NCBI GenBank assembly: GCA_964540005.1
Contig: CAZILN010000140.1
Coordinates: 1-20,337, forward strand
From: CAZILN01 sp964540005
GTDB lineage: Bacteria > Bacteroidota > Bacteroidia > Bacteroidales > SM23-62
Direction of reading: 5' to 3'
DNA length: 20,337 bases
Shown one piece after another: positions 8,243 through 16,236 of the stretch; the stretch's first letter is position 1; each line of letters begins with the position of its first letter. Both the position numbers and the translations under genes were made by a program. The notes under the pieces were generated by a model. It was not told the DNA's origin and ran no database searches. It saw only the letters and a list, made by a program, of their open reading frames with translations.

Positions 8243-10678
8243 TTAATATTTAAATTCAAGGCTTATCCCTCCATAAAATATGGTTCCATATACAGGGGCA
8301 TACATAAATGCTGCATCATCGGTGTGTTTTTCATCCTGTATATAGTCAAGGATATTATTTACTCCTGCATAAAATTTAAAGATGTTTAGTTTTTTTGAAA
8401 TCTTTCCGTTGAAAATCATAAAAGGATCTGTTTTTTTTATCCTGGTTTGGTCACCAATATCAGGGTTAATGTCTTCATTAAAATAATCGATATACATTTT
8501 ACCCTGGTAGTTGCCCGTCAATGTAAAAAACCATTTATTAGGACTATATTCTATTTTTAAATTACCTGTTGTTTGAGGGAAACGGGAAATATATTTACTG
8601 ATTTCCGCATAAGGTGTTTTTTCCCAGTCTACTCTTGCATTATTATATTCTCCTTGATTATATGTAATATCAACACCTAGGTCCAAAAACTTGATCAAAT
8701 TAGCCATTACCGATACCTCAATCCCTTGAACAAAGGCATTATCAACATTTTTCCATTCATAATCATAACCTAAAGCTGCAATATCAGGTTCAGCATCGCT
8801 ATAGGCTATCTTATCCTTTAAATCAGTTCTGAAAAAATTAGAGCTTACCATGAATTTACTTCCGTAATAATCAGCAGACAAATTATAACTTACAGAAATT
8901 TCTGGTTCCAGGGTGGATGATTTCCAAACTCTTGGTGAGCCACTACATAAATGCAGGTCTTCAGAAAATCCGTAGGGAGCCCGAAAACCTGTTCCTGTAT
9001 TTGCTCTTAAAGTGATTCTATTTGAAAGTTCATATTTAATAGCAATTCTTGGGCTGACGCTCGTTTCATCAAATTTTGTTTTTGGGAATAATGTTGTTTC
9101 AAAAATCTGCCGGTCTGCCTTATATTCTTCCTCTGAATTATGAATATCCATTCTTACACCTGGAACGATTATAATTTTTTCAGTTAAAGACCATTCATCC
9201 TGAACAAAAAAGCCAATTTCTGTTGCAGATTTTTTGCTTGATGACCTGTAAGATTCACCTAAATAATAATTTTCAGGATTAACAACTATATACATTCCTG
9301 ATTCATCAAGTTTATTATAATATATCTGTGTGCCAATAAGTAGCTGATGATTTTTTATCCCTGTTCCATAAGTTATTGTTGAAGTGACAGAATTTTCCTT
9401 TGCAAGATAGGGCCGCATATTCCTTACATCCGGAACACTGTCATTATGAGTCCCCATATAATCCACCAGGTATGAATCATTAGTGGCATTTCTTTTATGA
9501 TTCACGAATGCCAGAGAAAAAATCAAATCAGAATTATTTATAAATATTTTATCATATGAAAGTTCTGACTCATATCTGTCAGTAGTTATATTTTCTGTTC
9601 CATCTGTAAATGGATTTTTGTAATAATCGTCATCCATTATTCCTCCCTGCCGGTTTTCGTATAAATATCTACCTCTGAATATTAATTTGTCATTTTTTAA
9701 TAAGGCGTCATTCACATATAAACTAAATCCGGCATTATTCAAATTAGTGGCAACTCTGTCAGAAATTCCGTCTTTATTCTTCACTTCATTTCGGGTTATC
9801 CCGTCAGAGGTCTCATCAATGGCATCGCCTGTAAGTTTTTGTGCAAAAACATTCAATCCTATATTGCCCTTATCGTTTCTAATTGAAGAGGAAATACCGT
9901 ATTTGTTTGTGTGATGCCTGCCAAATTGTAAATCCAGTTTTATTGATGGTGCAAGCGATGGCTCTTTTGTAATAATATTTATGGCACCTGCAACAGCACT
10001 GCTTCCGTATAGAGCGGAACATGCTCCTTTAATAACTTCAACTCTTTCTATATCTACGGTACTGATTTGTTGTAGTCCATAAACTCCGGCCAAACCTGAA
10101 TACATGGGTTGTCCGTTTATCAGTACCTGGGTATGTTCAGCACCTAATCCCTGCATCCTTATCATCGTAAAATTACAGAACTGGCATTGTTGTTCTACCC
10201 TGATACCCGGCGTGCCCTCTAAAACCTGGAAAAGATTATTCGCATTTTTAGTTTCAATTTCTTTTGCTGTAATTACTTCTATCCTTATAGGAACCTCTTT
10301 TATGTAATGTTTTGTTCTTGTTCCTGTAACTACTACTTGTTCTAATTGAAAAATATCTTCTTCCAGCAGAAAAAATAATTCCTTTGCTTTTTCTTTTTCC
10401 ATTACTACTTCTTTTTCCTGTTTCTTATAACCTATTGCACTTGCTATAACAATATTTTTTCCTACTGGTAAATCTGTTAGTTTATAATGTCCGGAAATAT
10501 CTGTTGTAGTTCCAATATTTGTTCCTTTTACAATAATATTTACAAATGGAATATGTTTCCCGGTTGATTCTGATTTAACACCTCCAAATAACATTGCATC
10601 TGTCTTTTGACCTTGAGCCTGCATGCTTACTATTATCATACTAAGAAATAAGGCAATATATATATTAGTTGTTTTCAT
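8243..10678 (-). CDS. TonB-dependent outer-membrane receptor with CxxC plug motif
   Basis: An 811-residue outer-membrane active transporter. In order: signal peptide (1 to about 22, hydrophobic IYIALFLSMIIV), a carboxypeptidase-regulatory-like beta-sandwich (about 28-105, with DISGHYKLTDLPVG), a TonB-box-like segment LEQVVVTGTR (112-121), the plug (about 125-237, ending VAGAINIITKEP), and a 22-strand barrel to the C-terminal aromatic residue (SLEFKY). The plug contains CQFCNF (C165, C168) followed by the QGLGAEHTQVLINGQPMYSG phrase. It is neither a SusC (no SusD neighbour, much shorter than 1000 residues) nor obviously a siderophore receptor. From context (His-rich membrane protein just upstream) and from the paired cysteines I infer a metal or metal-complex substrate, but this is not proven. 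The gene is visibly richer in A and T than the housekeeping genes around it. No SusD, ABC transporter or regulator is next to it. Confidence 0.93.
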   Translation of the reverse strand: MKTTNIYIALFLSMIIVSMQAQGQKTDAMLFGGVKSESTGKHIPFVNIIVKGTNIGTTTDISGHYKLTDLPVGKNIVIASAIGYKKQEKEVVMEKEKAKELFFLLEEDIFQLEQVVVTGTRTKHYIKEVPIRIEVITAKEIETKNANNLFQVLEGTPGIRVEQQCQFCNFTMIRMQGLGAEHTQVLINGQPMYSGLAGVYGLQQISTVDIERVEVIKGACSALYGSSAVAGAINIITKEPSLAPSIKLDLQFGRHHTNKYGISSSIRNDKGNIGLNVFAQKLTGDAIDETSDGITRNEVKNKDGISDRVATNLNNAGFSLYVNDALLKNDKLIFRGRYLYENRQGGIMDDDYYKNPFTDGTENITTDRYESELSYDKIFINNSDLIFSLAFVNHKRNATNDSYLVDYMGTHNDSVPDVRNMRPYLAKENSVTSTITYGTGIKNHQLLIGTQIYYNKLDESGMYIVVNPENYYLGESYRSSSKKSATEIGFFVQDEWSLTEKIIIVPGVRMDIHNSEEEYKADRQIFETTLFPKTKFDETSVSPRIAIKYELSNRITLRANTGTGFRAPYGFSEDLHLCSGSPRVWKSSTLEPEISVSYNLSADYYGSKFMVSSNFFRTDLKDKIAYSDAEPDIAALGYDYEWKNVDNAFVQGIEVSVMANLIKFLDLGVDITYNQGEYNNARVDWEKTPYAEISKYISRFPQTTGNLKIEYSPNKWFFTLTGNYQGKMYIDYFNEDINPDIGDQTRIKKTDPFMIFNGKISKKLNIFKFYAGVNNILDYIQDEKHTDDAAFMYAPVYGTIFYGGISLEFKY

Positions 10679-10759
10679 ATTATTAGTTTCTTATTGAAAT
10701 CATTATGTTTGGACAGGGAATCATAACAAGCTGATTAATTGATGTATAACATAAATATT

Positions 10760-10783
10760 TTCGAATAAAACTGATTCGAATAA
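10760..10783. repeat. Direct repeat TTCGAATAA upstream of the TonB receptor
   Basis: The 9-mer TTCGAATAA occurs at 10760-10768 and again at 10775-10783, a spacing of 15 bases from start to start. Each copy contains the 6-bp palindrome TTCGAA. The repeat lies about 85-105 bases upstream of the receptor's ATG in the 201-bp non-coding gap (10679-10879), in which I see no other element. It could be an operator for a metal-responsive or other regulator. In such an AT-rich stretch chance is a real alternative. Confidence 0.4.
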
Positions 10784-10879
10784 GGTATAATAAGAGATAT
10801 ATTAAACCTTAACTATCTATAGCAGGGAATGGAAAGAATTGATGATTTAGTTATAAACAGACTATAAATTGCTGGAATT

Positions 10880-11263
10880 TCAGAAAGAAATTAAAGGGGG
10901 AGCACGGGTCTTAAATAAATGATATGATTTTCTTTCCGGAATGTTACAATCAGAAAAAATATTAATTTTTCCGGATTGTTGTCTGCAAATATTAAGTGCT
11001 AAAAAACCGATGGATAATAAAAAGACAGGAGTAGTAATCAGTCCAAATAATAAAAATTCCAGACTGGTATGATGATGTGATTCTTGTGGTAAGTTTTCAG
11101 CCTTATGTTTATCATAAGGATGTGCATGGCAAATTATTACTCCATTTTCTAATTTATGATAATGCCGGTTAATAAATGAATTGATAACAAGCCATGCTAT
11201 TGCAGGTAATAAAATTACAAGCAAATATTTTCCCATTTTTCGGGCAAAATCCATAGAAAACAT
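10880..11263 (-). CDS. Small histidine-rich two-TM protein, unknown function
   Basis: A 127-residue protein I do not recognise as a named family. It has two hydrophobic segments (about 11-30 and 68-91) and between them a polar loop with eight histidines (34, 36, 46, 48, 53, 63, 64, 65) and one cysteine (45), in the phrases HYH, IICHAHPYDKH and HHHT. Such a loop is well suited to binding Zn, Cu, Ni or Co. After TM2 comes a short tail with two further cysteines (93, 106) and the ending TRAPPLISF; an Arg-Ala/Gly-Pro-Pro ending is something I recall from small membrane proteins encoded beside metal-related TonB receptors, but this is from memory. The start at 11263 is provisional; ATGs at 11254 and 11236 are alternatives that keep TM1. 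It shares strand and AT-rich composition with the receptor 201 bp downstream. I infer a role in metal handling or sensing linked to the receptor. Confidence 0.68.
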   Translation of the reverse strand: MFSMDFARKMGKYLLVILLPAIAWLVINSFINRHYHKLENGVIICHAHPYDKHKAENLPQESHHHTSLEFLLFGLITTPVFLLSIGFLALNICRQQSGKINIFSDCNIPERKSYHLFKTRAPPLISF

Positions 11264-11281
11264 CTTCTGTAGGTTGATTTA

Positions 11282-11289
11282 CAAATATA
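11282..11289 (-). promoter_or_regulatory. Possible promoter of the His-rich gene (-7 element)
   Basis: TATATTTG on the minus strand fits the Bacteroidota -7 consensus TAnnTTTG at every fixed position. The transcript would start near 11275, about 12 bases before the ATG at 11263. No TTG/TTTG is found at the -33 distance, so support is partial. The element lies in the 38-bp gap after def. Confidence 0.4.
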
Positions 11290-11301
11290 TAAATGATTCC
11301 A

Positions 11302-11859
11302 CTATCTGGGATGAATGATCTTGTAGGTTATGTCAACCTTTCCTTTGGAGATGGCCTCCAATTTACTTTTAAGCAAACGTTTCTTCAGGGGTGATACCCT
11401 GTCGGTAAACAGGACCCCGTTGAGGTGATCGCATTCATGCTGGATGATCCTGGCTTTGGCCCCGTCATACCGTTCATCCAGGAAATTGAAATTCTCATCG
11501 TAGTACTGTATCCGGATCCTGGGTTTCCGTAATACATCTTCCCTGATGGTAGGAACACTCAGGCAGCCTTCATTAAATATCCATTCTTCTCCTTCTTCCT
11601 CGATGATCTCAGGATTAATGAAAACCTTTTTAAAATCCTGCAGGCTGGGATCCTCTTCGTCTTCGAGAGGGGCAGCGTCGATGACGATCAGGCGGATGGA
11701 CAGCCCTATCTGCGGAGCGGCCAGTCCGACTCCGTCAGAATAATGCATGGTCTCAAACATATCATCTATCATTTGCCGGAGACCTTCATAATCCTCATCA
11801 ATTTCTTTTGCCTTTTTTCGAAGGACGGGCATTCCATATACATGTACCGGGTATATCAT
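11302..11859 (-). CDS. def: Peptide deformylase
   Basis: A 185-residue cytosolic metalloenzyme that removes the N-formyl group from new proteins. All three family motifs are intact: GVGLAAPQIG (43-52), EGCLSVP (97-103; C99 is a metal ligand) and QHECDHLNGVLF (140-151; H141 and H145 are metal ligands, E142 the catalytic base). A Glu/Asp-rich insertion (about 63-72) lies between motifs 1 and 2. Length is normal. Start: ATG, with the standard opening IYPVHVYGMPVLRKKA. It follows yqgF on the same strand after 21 bp, so the two are probably one transcript. Confidence 0.97.
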   Translation of the reverse strand: MIYPVHVYGMPVLRKKAKEIDEDYEGLRQMIDDMFETMHYSDGVGLAAPQIGLSIRLIVIDAAPLEDEEDPSLQDFKKVFINPEIIEEEGEEWIFNEGCLSVPTIREDVLRKPRIRIQYYDENFNFLDERYDGAKARIIQHECDHLNGVLFTDRVSPLKKRLLKSKLEAISKGKVDITYKIIHPR

Positions 11860-11880
11860 ATTTTATCAGCGAATTATTTT

Positions 11881-12312
11881 TCAGGTTCGGTTTTCAGCAT
11901 TTTGAGTATATTCCAGGTAAGAAGTCAGTAAAATGGTCGCACTCATTTTGTCTCTCAGCGGCTTGTCCCTCCTGGTCTTCATCTTCGCTCCCCCCTGGAT
12001 AAGGGCTTGTTGTGCAATACGTGAAGTAAATCTTTCATCATAGAGACGCAGTCCGATATCAGGAAACTGCTGCCGGAACTTCTTAAGGAAGGGTTTAATA
12101 TAGACTGCAGATTCAGATTCCTGCATATTAAGCTGCTTCGGGTCTCCTACTACTACTGTCTCCACATCCTCCTTAAGGAAATACTCCGAAAGGAAGGTGA
12201 ATATCTGTCCGGGATGCACGGTTGTAAGCCCGTTAGCCACCAGTTGTAAGGGATCGGTAACAGCGATCCCCACCCTTTTCCTGCCATAATCAAGTGCCAG
12301 TATCCTACCCAA
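11881..12312 (-). CDS. ruvX: YqgF/RuvX family putative Holliday junction resolvase / pre-16S rRNA nuclease (TTG start)
   Basis: A 143-residue RNase H-fold protein. MGRILALDYGRKRVGIAVTD is the family's N-terminal signature, with catalytic D8. DERFTS gives E93, and KPLRDKMSATIL gives D121, so the acidic triad is complete. E. coli YqgF takes part in 16S rRNA 5'-end maturation; the Holliday-junction role is assigned by fold. The start codon is TTG (12310-12312). It is forced: the codon directly before it in frame is TAG (12313-12315), and the conserved MGRILALDYG begins at this TTG. A downstream ATG would lose the catalytic Asp. Transcribed ahead of def. Confidence 0.95.
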   Translation of the reverse strand: MGRILALDYGRKRVGIAVTDPLQLVANGLTTVHPGQIFTFLSEYFLKEDVETVVVGDPKQLNMQESESAVYIKPFLKKFRQQFPDIGLRLYDERFTSRIAQQALIQGGAKMKTRRDKPLRDKMSATILLTSYLEYTQNAENRT

Positions 12313-12335
12313 CTATTTATAATGATTATAAATTG

Positions 12336-12367
12336 CAAAGATATAAAAAAAGGTCAGGCCTGACAAG
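12336..12367 (-). promoter_or_regulatory. Promoter of yqgF-def (-33 CTTG, -7 TATCTTTG)
   Basis: On the minus strand, TATCTTTG (12336-12343) is a perfect TAnnTTTG -7 element. CTTG (12364-12367) stands exactly 20 bases upstream in the -33 position, the same element and spacing as in front of the SRP RNA gene. The start of transcription would be near 12329, leaving a leader of about 17 bases before the TTG start of yqgF. The -33 element lies inside the loop of the upstream gene's terminator. Confidence 0.65.
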
Positions 12368-12379
12368 CCAAACCTTTTT
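12345..12379 (-). terminator. Rho-independent terminator after the pyruvate:ferredoxin oxidoreductase gene
   Basis: Read on the minus strand, AAAAAGGT pairs with ACCTTTTT, and an inner GGC/GCC pair lies in the 17-base loop; a run of seven T follows. It begins about 40 bases after the stop codon of the oxidoreductase gene. Because A-run and T-run flank the stem symmetrically, it could also work in the other direction, but no plus-strand gene reads into it. Confidence 0.65.
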
Positions 12380-12418
12380 AAGTTGATTGGATGTATCTTT
12401 TATAAATTGCAGATACGC

Positions 12419-15400
12419 TTATTCCGCTTTAGAATAATCCATAGCAGCCATTCTTACATAGCTGTCGTATCTCCACCTGGCATTTTTCTCGGAAGAGGCA
12501 AAGAGCTTCAGGGCCTCCTGCGGGAATGCTTTCTTTAAGGAAGTAAACCGTACCTCTGAGCTGAGAAATGCCTGGAACTTATTCCAGTCGGGTTCCTTGG
12601 AATCAAGTTTGAACGGGTTTTTTCCTTCTTTTGCCAGAAGGGGATTGTAGCGGTAGAGCTGCCAGAATCCTGCCTCCACGGCATTGGCCATCTGCTCCTG
12701 GGCTTTACCCATACCGGCACGCAGTCCGTGGTTGATACAGGTCGAATAGGCAATTATCATTGAGGGTCCGGGATAGGCCTCAGCTTCCTTAACTGCCCTG
12801 AAAAGCTGGGAATGATTGGCACCCATGGCTACCTGTGCGACATAGACATAACCATATGACATGGCCATCATACCCAGGTCTTTTTTCCTTACTTTTTTTC
12901 CTGAAGCGGCAAATTTCGCAACAGCGCCAACCGGGGTGGATTTGGATGATTGTCCGCCCGTATTGGAATATACCTCTGTATCAAGTACCAGGATGTTCAT
13001 ATCTACTCCTGAAGCCAGCACATGATCGAGCCCTCCATAGCCAATATCATAGGCCCAGCCGTCACCGCCTATCGACCATACTGATTTTTTCACCAGGTAC
13101 TGTTCGATGGCAAGGATCTCGGCAGCCACGGGAGATTTTTCCTTTTTGAGGGCTGCGACCACCTTGTCGGACACTTCCCTGGAAAGTTCAGCGTTTTCCT
13201 TATTCTCCAGCCATTGCCGGAAGGCTTCCTTTGTATTAGCTGAAATGCCAGTATCCATGGCTTCGGTCATTTTTGCGGCTATCCTGGTCCTGATCTTGTT
13301 CACTCCCAGGGCCATTCCAAAACCATACTCTGCATTATCTTCAAAGAGTGAATTGGCCCATGCAGGTCCTTTACCCTCTTTATTAACGGTGTAAGGTGTG
13401 GCAGGAGCCGATCCGCCCCAGATGGAAGAACAGCCGGTAGCATTGGCTATCATCATCCTGTCGCCGAACAGTTGTGTCAGAAGCTTCACATAGGCTGTCT
13501 CGCCACATCCGGCGCAGGCACCGGAGAACTCAAACAATGGTTTGATAAACTGGCTGTTCTTGAAGGTCTTGGATCTGTCAACAAGATGCTCTTTGTATCC
13601 CACTTTTCCGTTAAGGTATTCCCAGTTTTTGGTCTGGTTCATCTGGTCTCCCAGCAATCTCATGATCAGTGCCTTATCCTGGGCCGGACAAATATCTGCA
13701 CAGTTCCCGCAACCGGTACAGTCCTGCACGCTTACCTGTATCCTGTAGTGGTAGCCTTCAAAACCCTTACCTTTCATGGGAACAGTCACCATGCCTTCGG
13801 GTTTGTTCTTTACTTCTTCCCCGGTGAGAAGGAAGGGCCTGATAGCGGCATGGGGACATACATAGGAACACTGGTTGCACTGGGTACAGGGATCGGGCTG
13901 CCATTCGGGTACATGCACGGCAATGCCGCGTTTTTCATATTGGGTTGTCCCGGGAGGGAAGGTCCCGTCTTCCCGTCCGATAAAGGCACTTACGGGCAGA
14001 TCATCACCTTTCAGTGCATTCATAGGAAATGCCACATCTTTGACAAATGCCGGCAGTTCCTTCCCGGCACCTGCCTGTCCTGTTTTAAGGCCGGTCCATT
14101 CTTTTGGAACTTTAATCTCTTCTACTTCTCCTCCTCTTTCGACGGCTGCAAAGTTCATATTGACAACCTCTTCTCCTTTTCTTCCATATGACTTGACAAT
14201 GAACCTTCTCATTTCCTCAATGGCCTGGTCATATGGAATTACTTCTGCGATCTTAAAGAAGGCTGACTGCATAATGGTATTGGTCCTGGTACCCAGACCG
14301 ATGTCATCTGCTATCCTGGTGGCATTGATTATAAAAAACTTAATGTCGTTTTCTGCCAGGTATTTTTTTATGTCATTAGGAAGCCTCTTCTTGGTTTCTT
14401 CTTCATCCCAGATGGTATTCAGCAGGAAGGTCCCTCCTTTTTTCAATCCTGTCAGCATGTCATATTTTCCCAGGTAGGAGGATACATGACAGGCAACAAA
14501 GTCAGGTGTACCCACATAATAGGTGGAACGAATGGGGTGATCTCCGAAGCGCAGGTGGGAGACAGTGATCCCCCCGGATTTCTTGGAATCGTAAGCAAAA
14601 TATGCCTGGCAGTATTTGTCTGTTGATTCCCCGATGATCTTTATACTGTTTTTATTTGCCCCGACGGTACCATCGGCTCCTATGCCATAGAATTTCCCTT
14701 CGAAGGTTCCTTTTGGAACCGAAAAGATATCGGGAAGCAATGGAAGTGATGTATGGGTGACATCGTCTGTGATCCCCACGGTGAACCTGTTTTTCGGTTC
14801 GGCCTCTTCGAGGTTATTGAAAACAGAAAGCATCATCGCAGGAGTGGTATTCTTTGAACTTAATCCGTAACGCCCGCCGACGATCAGGGGAGCATTTTCC
14901 TTCCCATAGAAAAGATCGCGAACATCAAGATACAGGGGTTCACCGTTGGCCCCGGGCTCTTTTGTGCGGTCAAGTACTGCAATGTGTTTTACCGTATCAG
15001 GACAGACATTGAAGAAGTATTTTGCACTGAAAGGCCTGTAGAGGTGCACTGATATCAATCCGGCCTTTTTACCCTGGTTATTCAGGTAATCAACGGTCTC
15101 CTTCAGTGTCTCGGTAACTGAGCCCATGGCTATGACTATGTTTTCCGCATCCGGAGACCCGTAATAGTTAAAGGGGTGGTATTCCCTGCCCGTCATTTTG
15201 CTGATCTCTTTCATATACTCATCGACGATATCAGGAACAGGTTCATAGAACTTATTTGCTGATTCCCTTGACTGGAAATAGATGTCCGGATTCTGGGCGG
15301 TTCCCCTGGTAACCGGATGTTCCGGGTTCAGGGCCCTGTCGCGGAATTCCTGTAATGCTTTATAATCCAATAATTTAGCCATGTCTTCAACCGCCGGGGC

Positions 15401-15958
15401 CTCGACTTTCTGAACCTCGTGGGAAGTCCTGAAACCATCAAAGAAATGAACGAAAGGGATCCTGGATTTAATAGCAGCCAGGTGGGCCACGCCGCCAATA
15501 TCCATTATTTCCTGGACAGATCCGGAGGCCAGCAGGGCAAATCCTGTATGCCTGGCGCTCATTACATCACTGTGATCACCGAATATGGAAAGGGCCTGTG
15601 CGGCCAGGCTCCTTGCACTTACGTGAAAGACCGCCGGTAATAATTCTCCTGAGATCTTGTACATATTGGGGATCATCAGCAGCAGTCCCTGGGAGGCGGT
15701 GAATGTTGACGTTAATGCTCCCGCCTGGAGCGATCCGTGAACGGCTCCGGAGGCTCCCCCTTCTGACTGCATCTCAACCACCTTAACCGTTTCCCCAAAT
15801 ATATTTTTCCGTCCGAATGCAGCCCATTCATCTATATATTCTGCCATGTCGGAAGACGGTGTGATAGGATAAATGGCTGCTACTTCACTGAACATATAAG
15901 CAACATGTGAAGCAGCCATGTTCCCCTCACATGTGATAAAGTTTTTCTTGTTTGACAT
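12419..15958 (-). CDS. nifJ: Pyruvate:ferredoxin (flavodoxin) oxidoreductase, single-chain
   Basis: A 1179-residue homodimer-type enzyme that converts pyruvate and CoA to acetyl-CoA and CO2 and reduces ferredoxin or flavodoxin; the central oxidative step of anaerobic sugar breakdown. All domains are present in the usual order. Domain I (about 1-250) carries YPITPSSDMAE (30-40, pyruvate/TPP contact). Domain II (about 260-400) follows, then the gamma-type domain III (about 420-630) with FGDHPIRSTYYVGTPDF. The ferredoxin-like domain has two [4Fe-4S] motifs, C691-C694-C697-C701 (CTQCNQCSYVCP) and C747-C750-C753-C757 (CTGCGNCADICP). The TPP domain contains C815 and C818 (CAGCGE), C843 (TGCSS), GDGWAYDIGYGGLDH (965-979), SNTGGQSSKSTP (998-1009) and C1074 (STCINHG). 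The four Cys 815, 818, 843 and 1074 bind the third, proximal cluster. Length is normal. It appears monocistronic, with a promoter and a terminator of its own. Confidence 0.97.
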   Translation of the reverse strand: MSNKKNFITCEGNMAASHVAYMFSEVAAIYPITPSSDMAEYIDEWAAFGRKNIFGETVKVVEMQSEGGASGAVHGSLQAGALTSTFTASQGLLLMIPNMYKISGELLPAVFHVSARSLAAQALSIFGDHSDVMSARHTGFALLASGSVQEIMDIGGVAHLAAIKSRIPFVHFFDGFRTSHEVQKVEAPAVEDMAKLLDYKALQEFRDRALNPEHPVTRGTAQNPDIYFQSRESANKFYEPVPDIVDEYMKEISKMTGREYHPFNYYGSPDAENIVIAMGSVTETLKETVDYLNNQGKKAGLISVHLYRPFSAKYFFNVCPDTVKHIAVLDRTKEPGANGEPLYLDVRDLFYGKENAPLIVGGRYGLSSKNTTPAMMLSVFNNLEEAEPKNRFTVGITDDVTHTSLPLLPDIFSVPKGTFEGKFYGIGADGTVGANKNSIKIIGESTDKYCQAYFAYDSKKSGGITVSHLRFGDHPIRSTYYVGTPDFVACHVSSYLGKYDMLTGLKKGGTFLLNTIWDEEETKKRLPNDIKKYLAENDIKFFIINATRIADDIGLGTRTNTIMQSAFFKIAEVIPYDQAIEEMRRFIVKSYGRKGEEVVNMNFAAVERGGEVEEIKVPKEWTGLKTGQAGAGKELPAFVKDVAFPMNALKGDDLPVSAFIGREDGTFPPGTTQYEKRGIAVHVPEWQPDPCTQCNQCSYVCPHAAIRPFLLTGEEVKNKPEGMVTVPMKGKGFEGYHYRIQVSVQDCTGCGNCADICPAQDKALIMRLLGDQMNQTKNWEYLNGKVGYKEHLVDRSKTFKNSQFIKPLFEFSGACAGCGETAYVKLLTQLFGDRMMIANATGCSSIWGGSAPATPYTVNKEGKGPAWANSLFEDNAEYGFGMALGVNKIRTRIAAKMTEAMDTGISANTKEAFRQWLENKENAELSREVSDKVVAALKKEKSPVAAEILAIEQYLVKKSVWSIGGDGWAYDIGYGGLDHVLASGVDMNILVLDTEVYSNTGGQSSKSTPVGAVAKFAASGKKVRKKDLGMMAMSYGYVYVAQVAMGANHSQLFRAVKEAEAYPGPSMIIAYSTCINHGLRAGMGKAQEQMANAVEAGFWQLYRYNPLLAKEGKNPFKLDSKEPDWNKFQAFLSSEVRFTSLKKAFPQEALKLFASSEKNARWRYDSYVRMAAMDYSKAE

Positions 15959-16011
15959 TTTTATTATAAGTATTTAATTAACAATTATTTATAAGGTACT
16001 TAAACGATTTG

Positions 16012-16019
16012 CAAAATTA
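16012..16019 (-). promoter_or_regulatory. Likely promoter of the pyruvate:ferredoxin oxidoreductase gene (-7 element)
   Basis: On the minus strand, TAATTTTG is a perfect TAnnTTTG -7 element. The start of transcription would be near 16005, giving an AT-rich leader of about 47 bases before the ATG. The -33 region (TGTTTT) fits only loosely. Between this element and the SRP RNA (16020-16134) I see nothing else I can support. Confidence 0.5.
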
Positions 16020-16134
16020 ACATAAAAGTAGTATTTAAAACATGAATTTTGTTAGGTTCTGGCTTATTCATACAGAATTCAAATAAGAAAGAAATCTAGC
16101 AGGAGTGCAGCCTGTAAAGGCTTAAATAGAAAAA

Positions 16135-16230
16135 GGGCAAGCTACTTATATCGCACTGCTCAACCATCTACCCTTGCTTCCTTCCAGACCTGGGGGGATT
16201 CGACAGGAACTGGTCGTATAAGACTTGCCC
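16135..16230 (-). ncRNA. ffs: Signal recognition particle RNA, small bacterial type (4.5S)
   Basis: A 96-base RNA on the minus strand, beginning with GGGCAAG and ending with CTTGCCC, which pair with each other. The next helix pairs TTATA with TATAA. The apical part reads CCAGGTCTGGAAGGAAGCAA, with the GGAA tetraloop and the internal loop that binds the Ffh M domain; this is the most conserved segment of bacterial SRP RNA. The size fits the short form without an Alu domain. A run of five T (then CTATTTAAG) directly follows the last helix and probably ends transcription. The RNA works with Ffh and FtsY in co-translational insertion of membrane proteins. The borders are set by the closing helix, so they may be off by a few bases. 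Confidence 0.95.
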
Positions 16231-16236
16231 AGTGTG

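Noticed and set aside
8243..10678. SusC-type glycan importer
   Set aside because: There is no SusD neighbour, the length is about 810 residues, and the plug is of a different type.
12153..12338. 61-residue minus-strand frame with an ATG start over the 5' part of yqgF
   Set aside because: It is in another frame than the conserved YqgF sequence, which starts at TTG 12312.
13472..14191. 239-residue open frame on the plus strand
   Set aside because: It lies wholly antisense to the pyruvate:ferredoxin oxidoreductase gene, whose iron-sulphur and TPP motifs are certain; the antisense translation shows no family signature.
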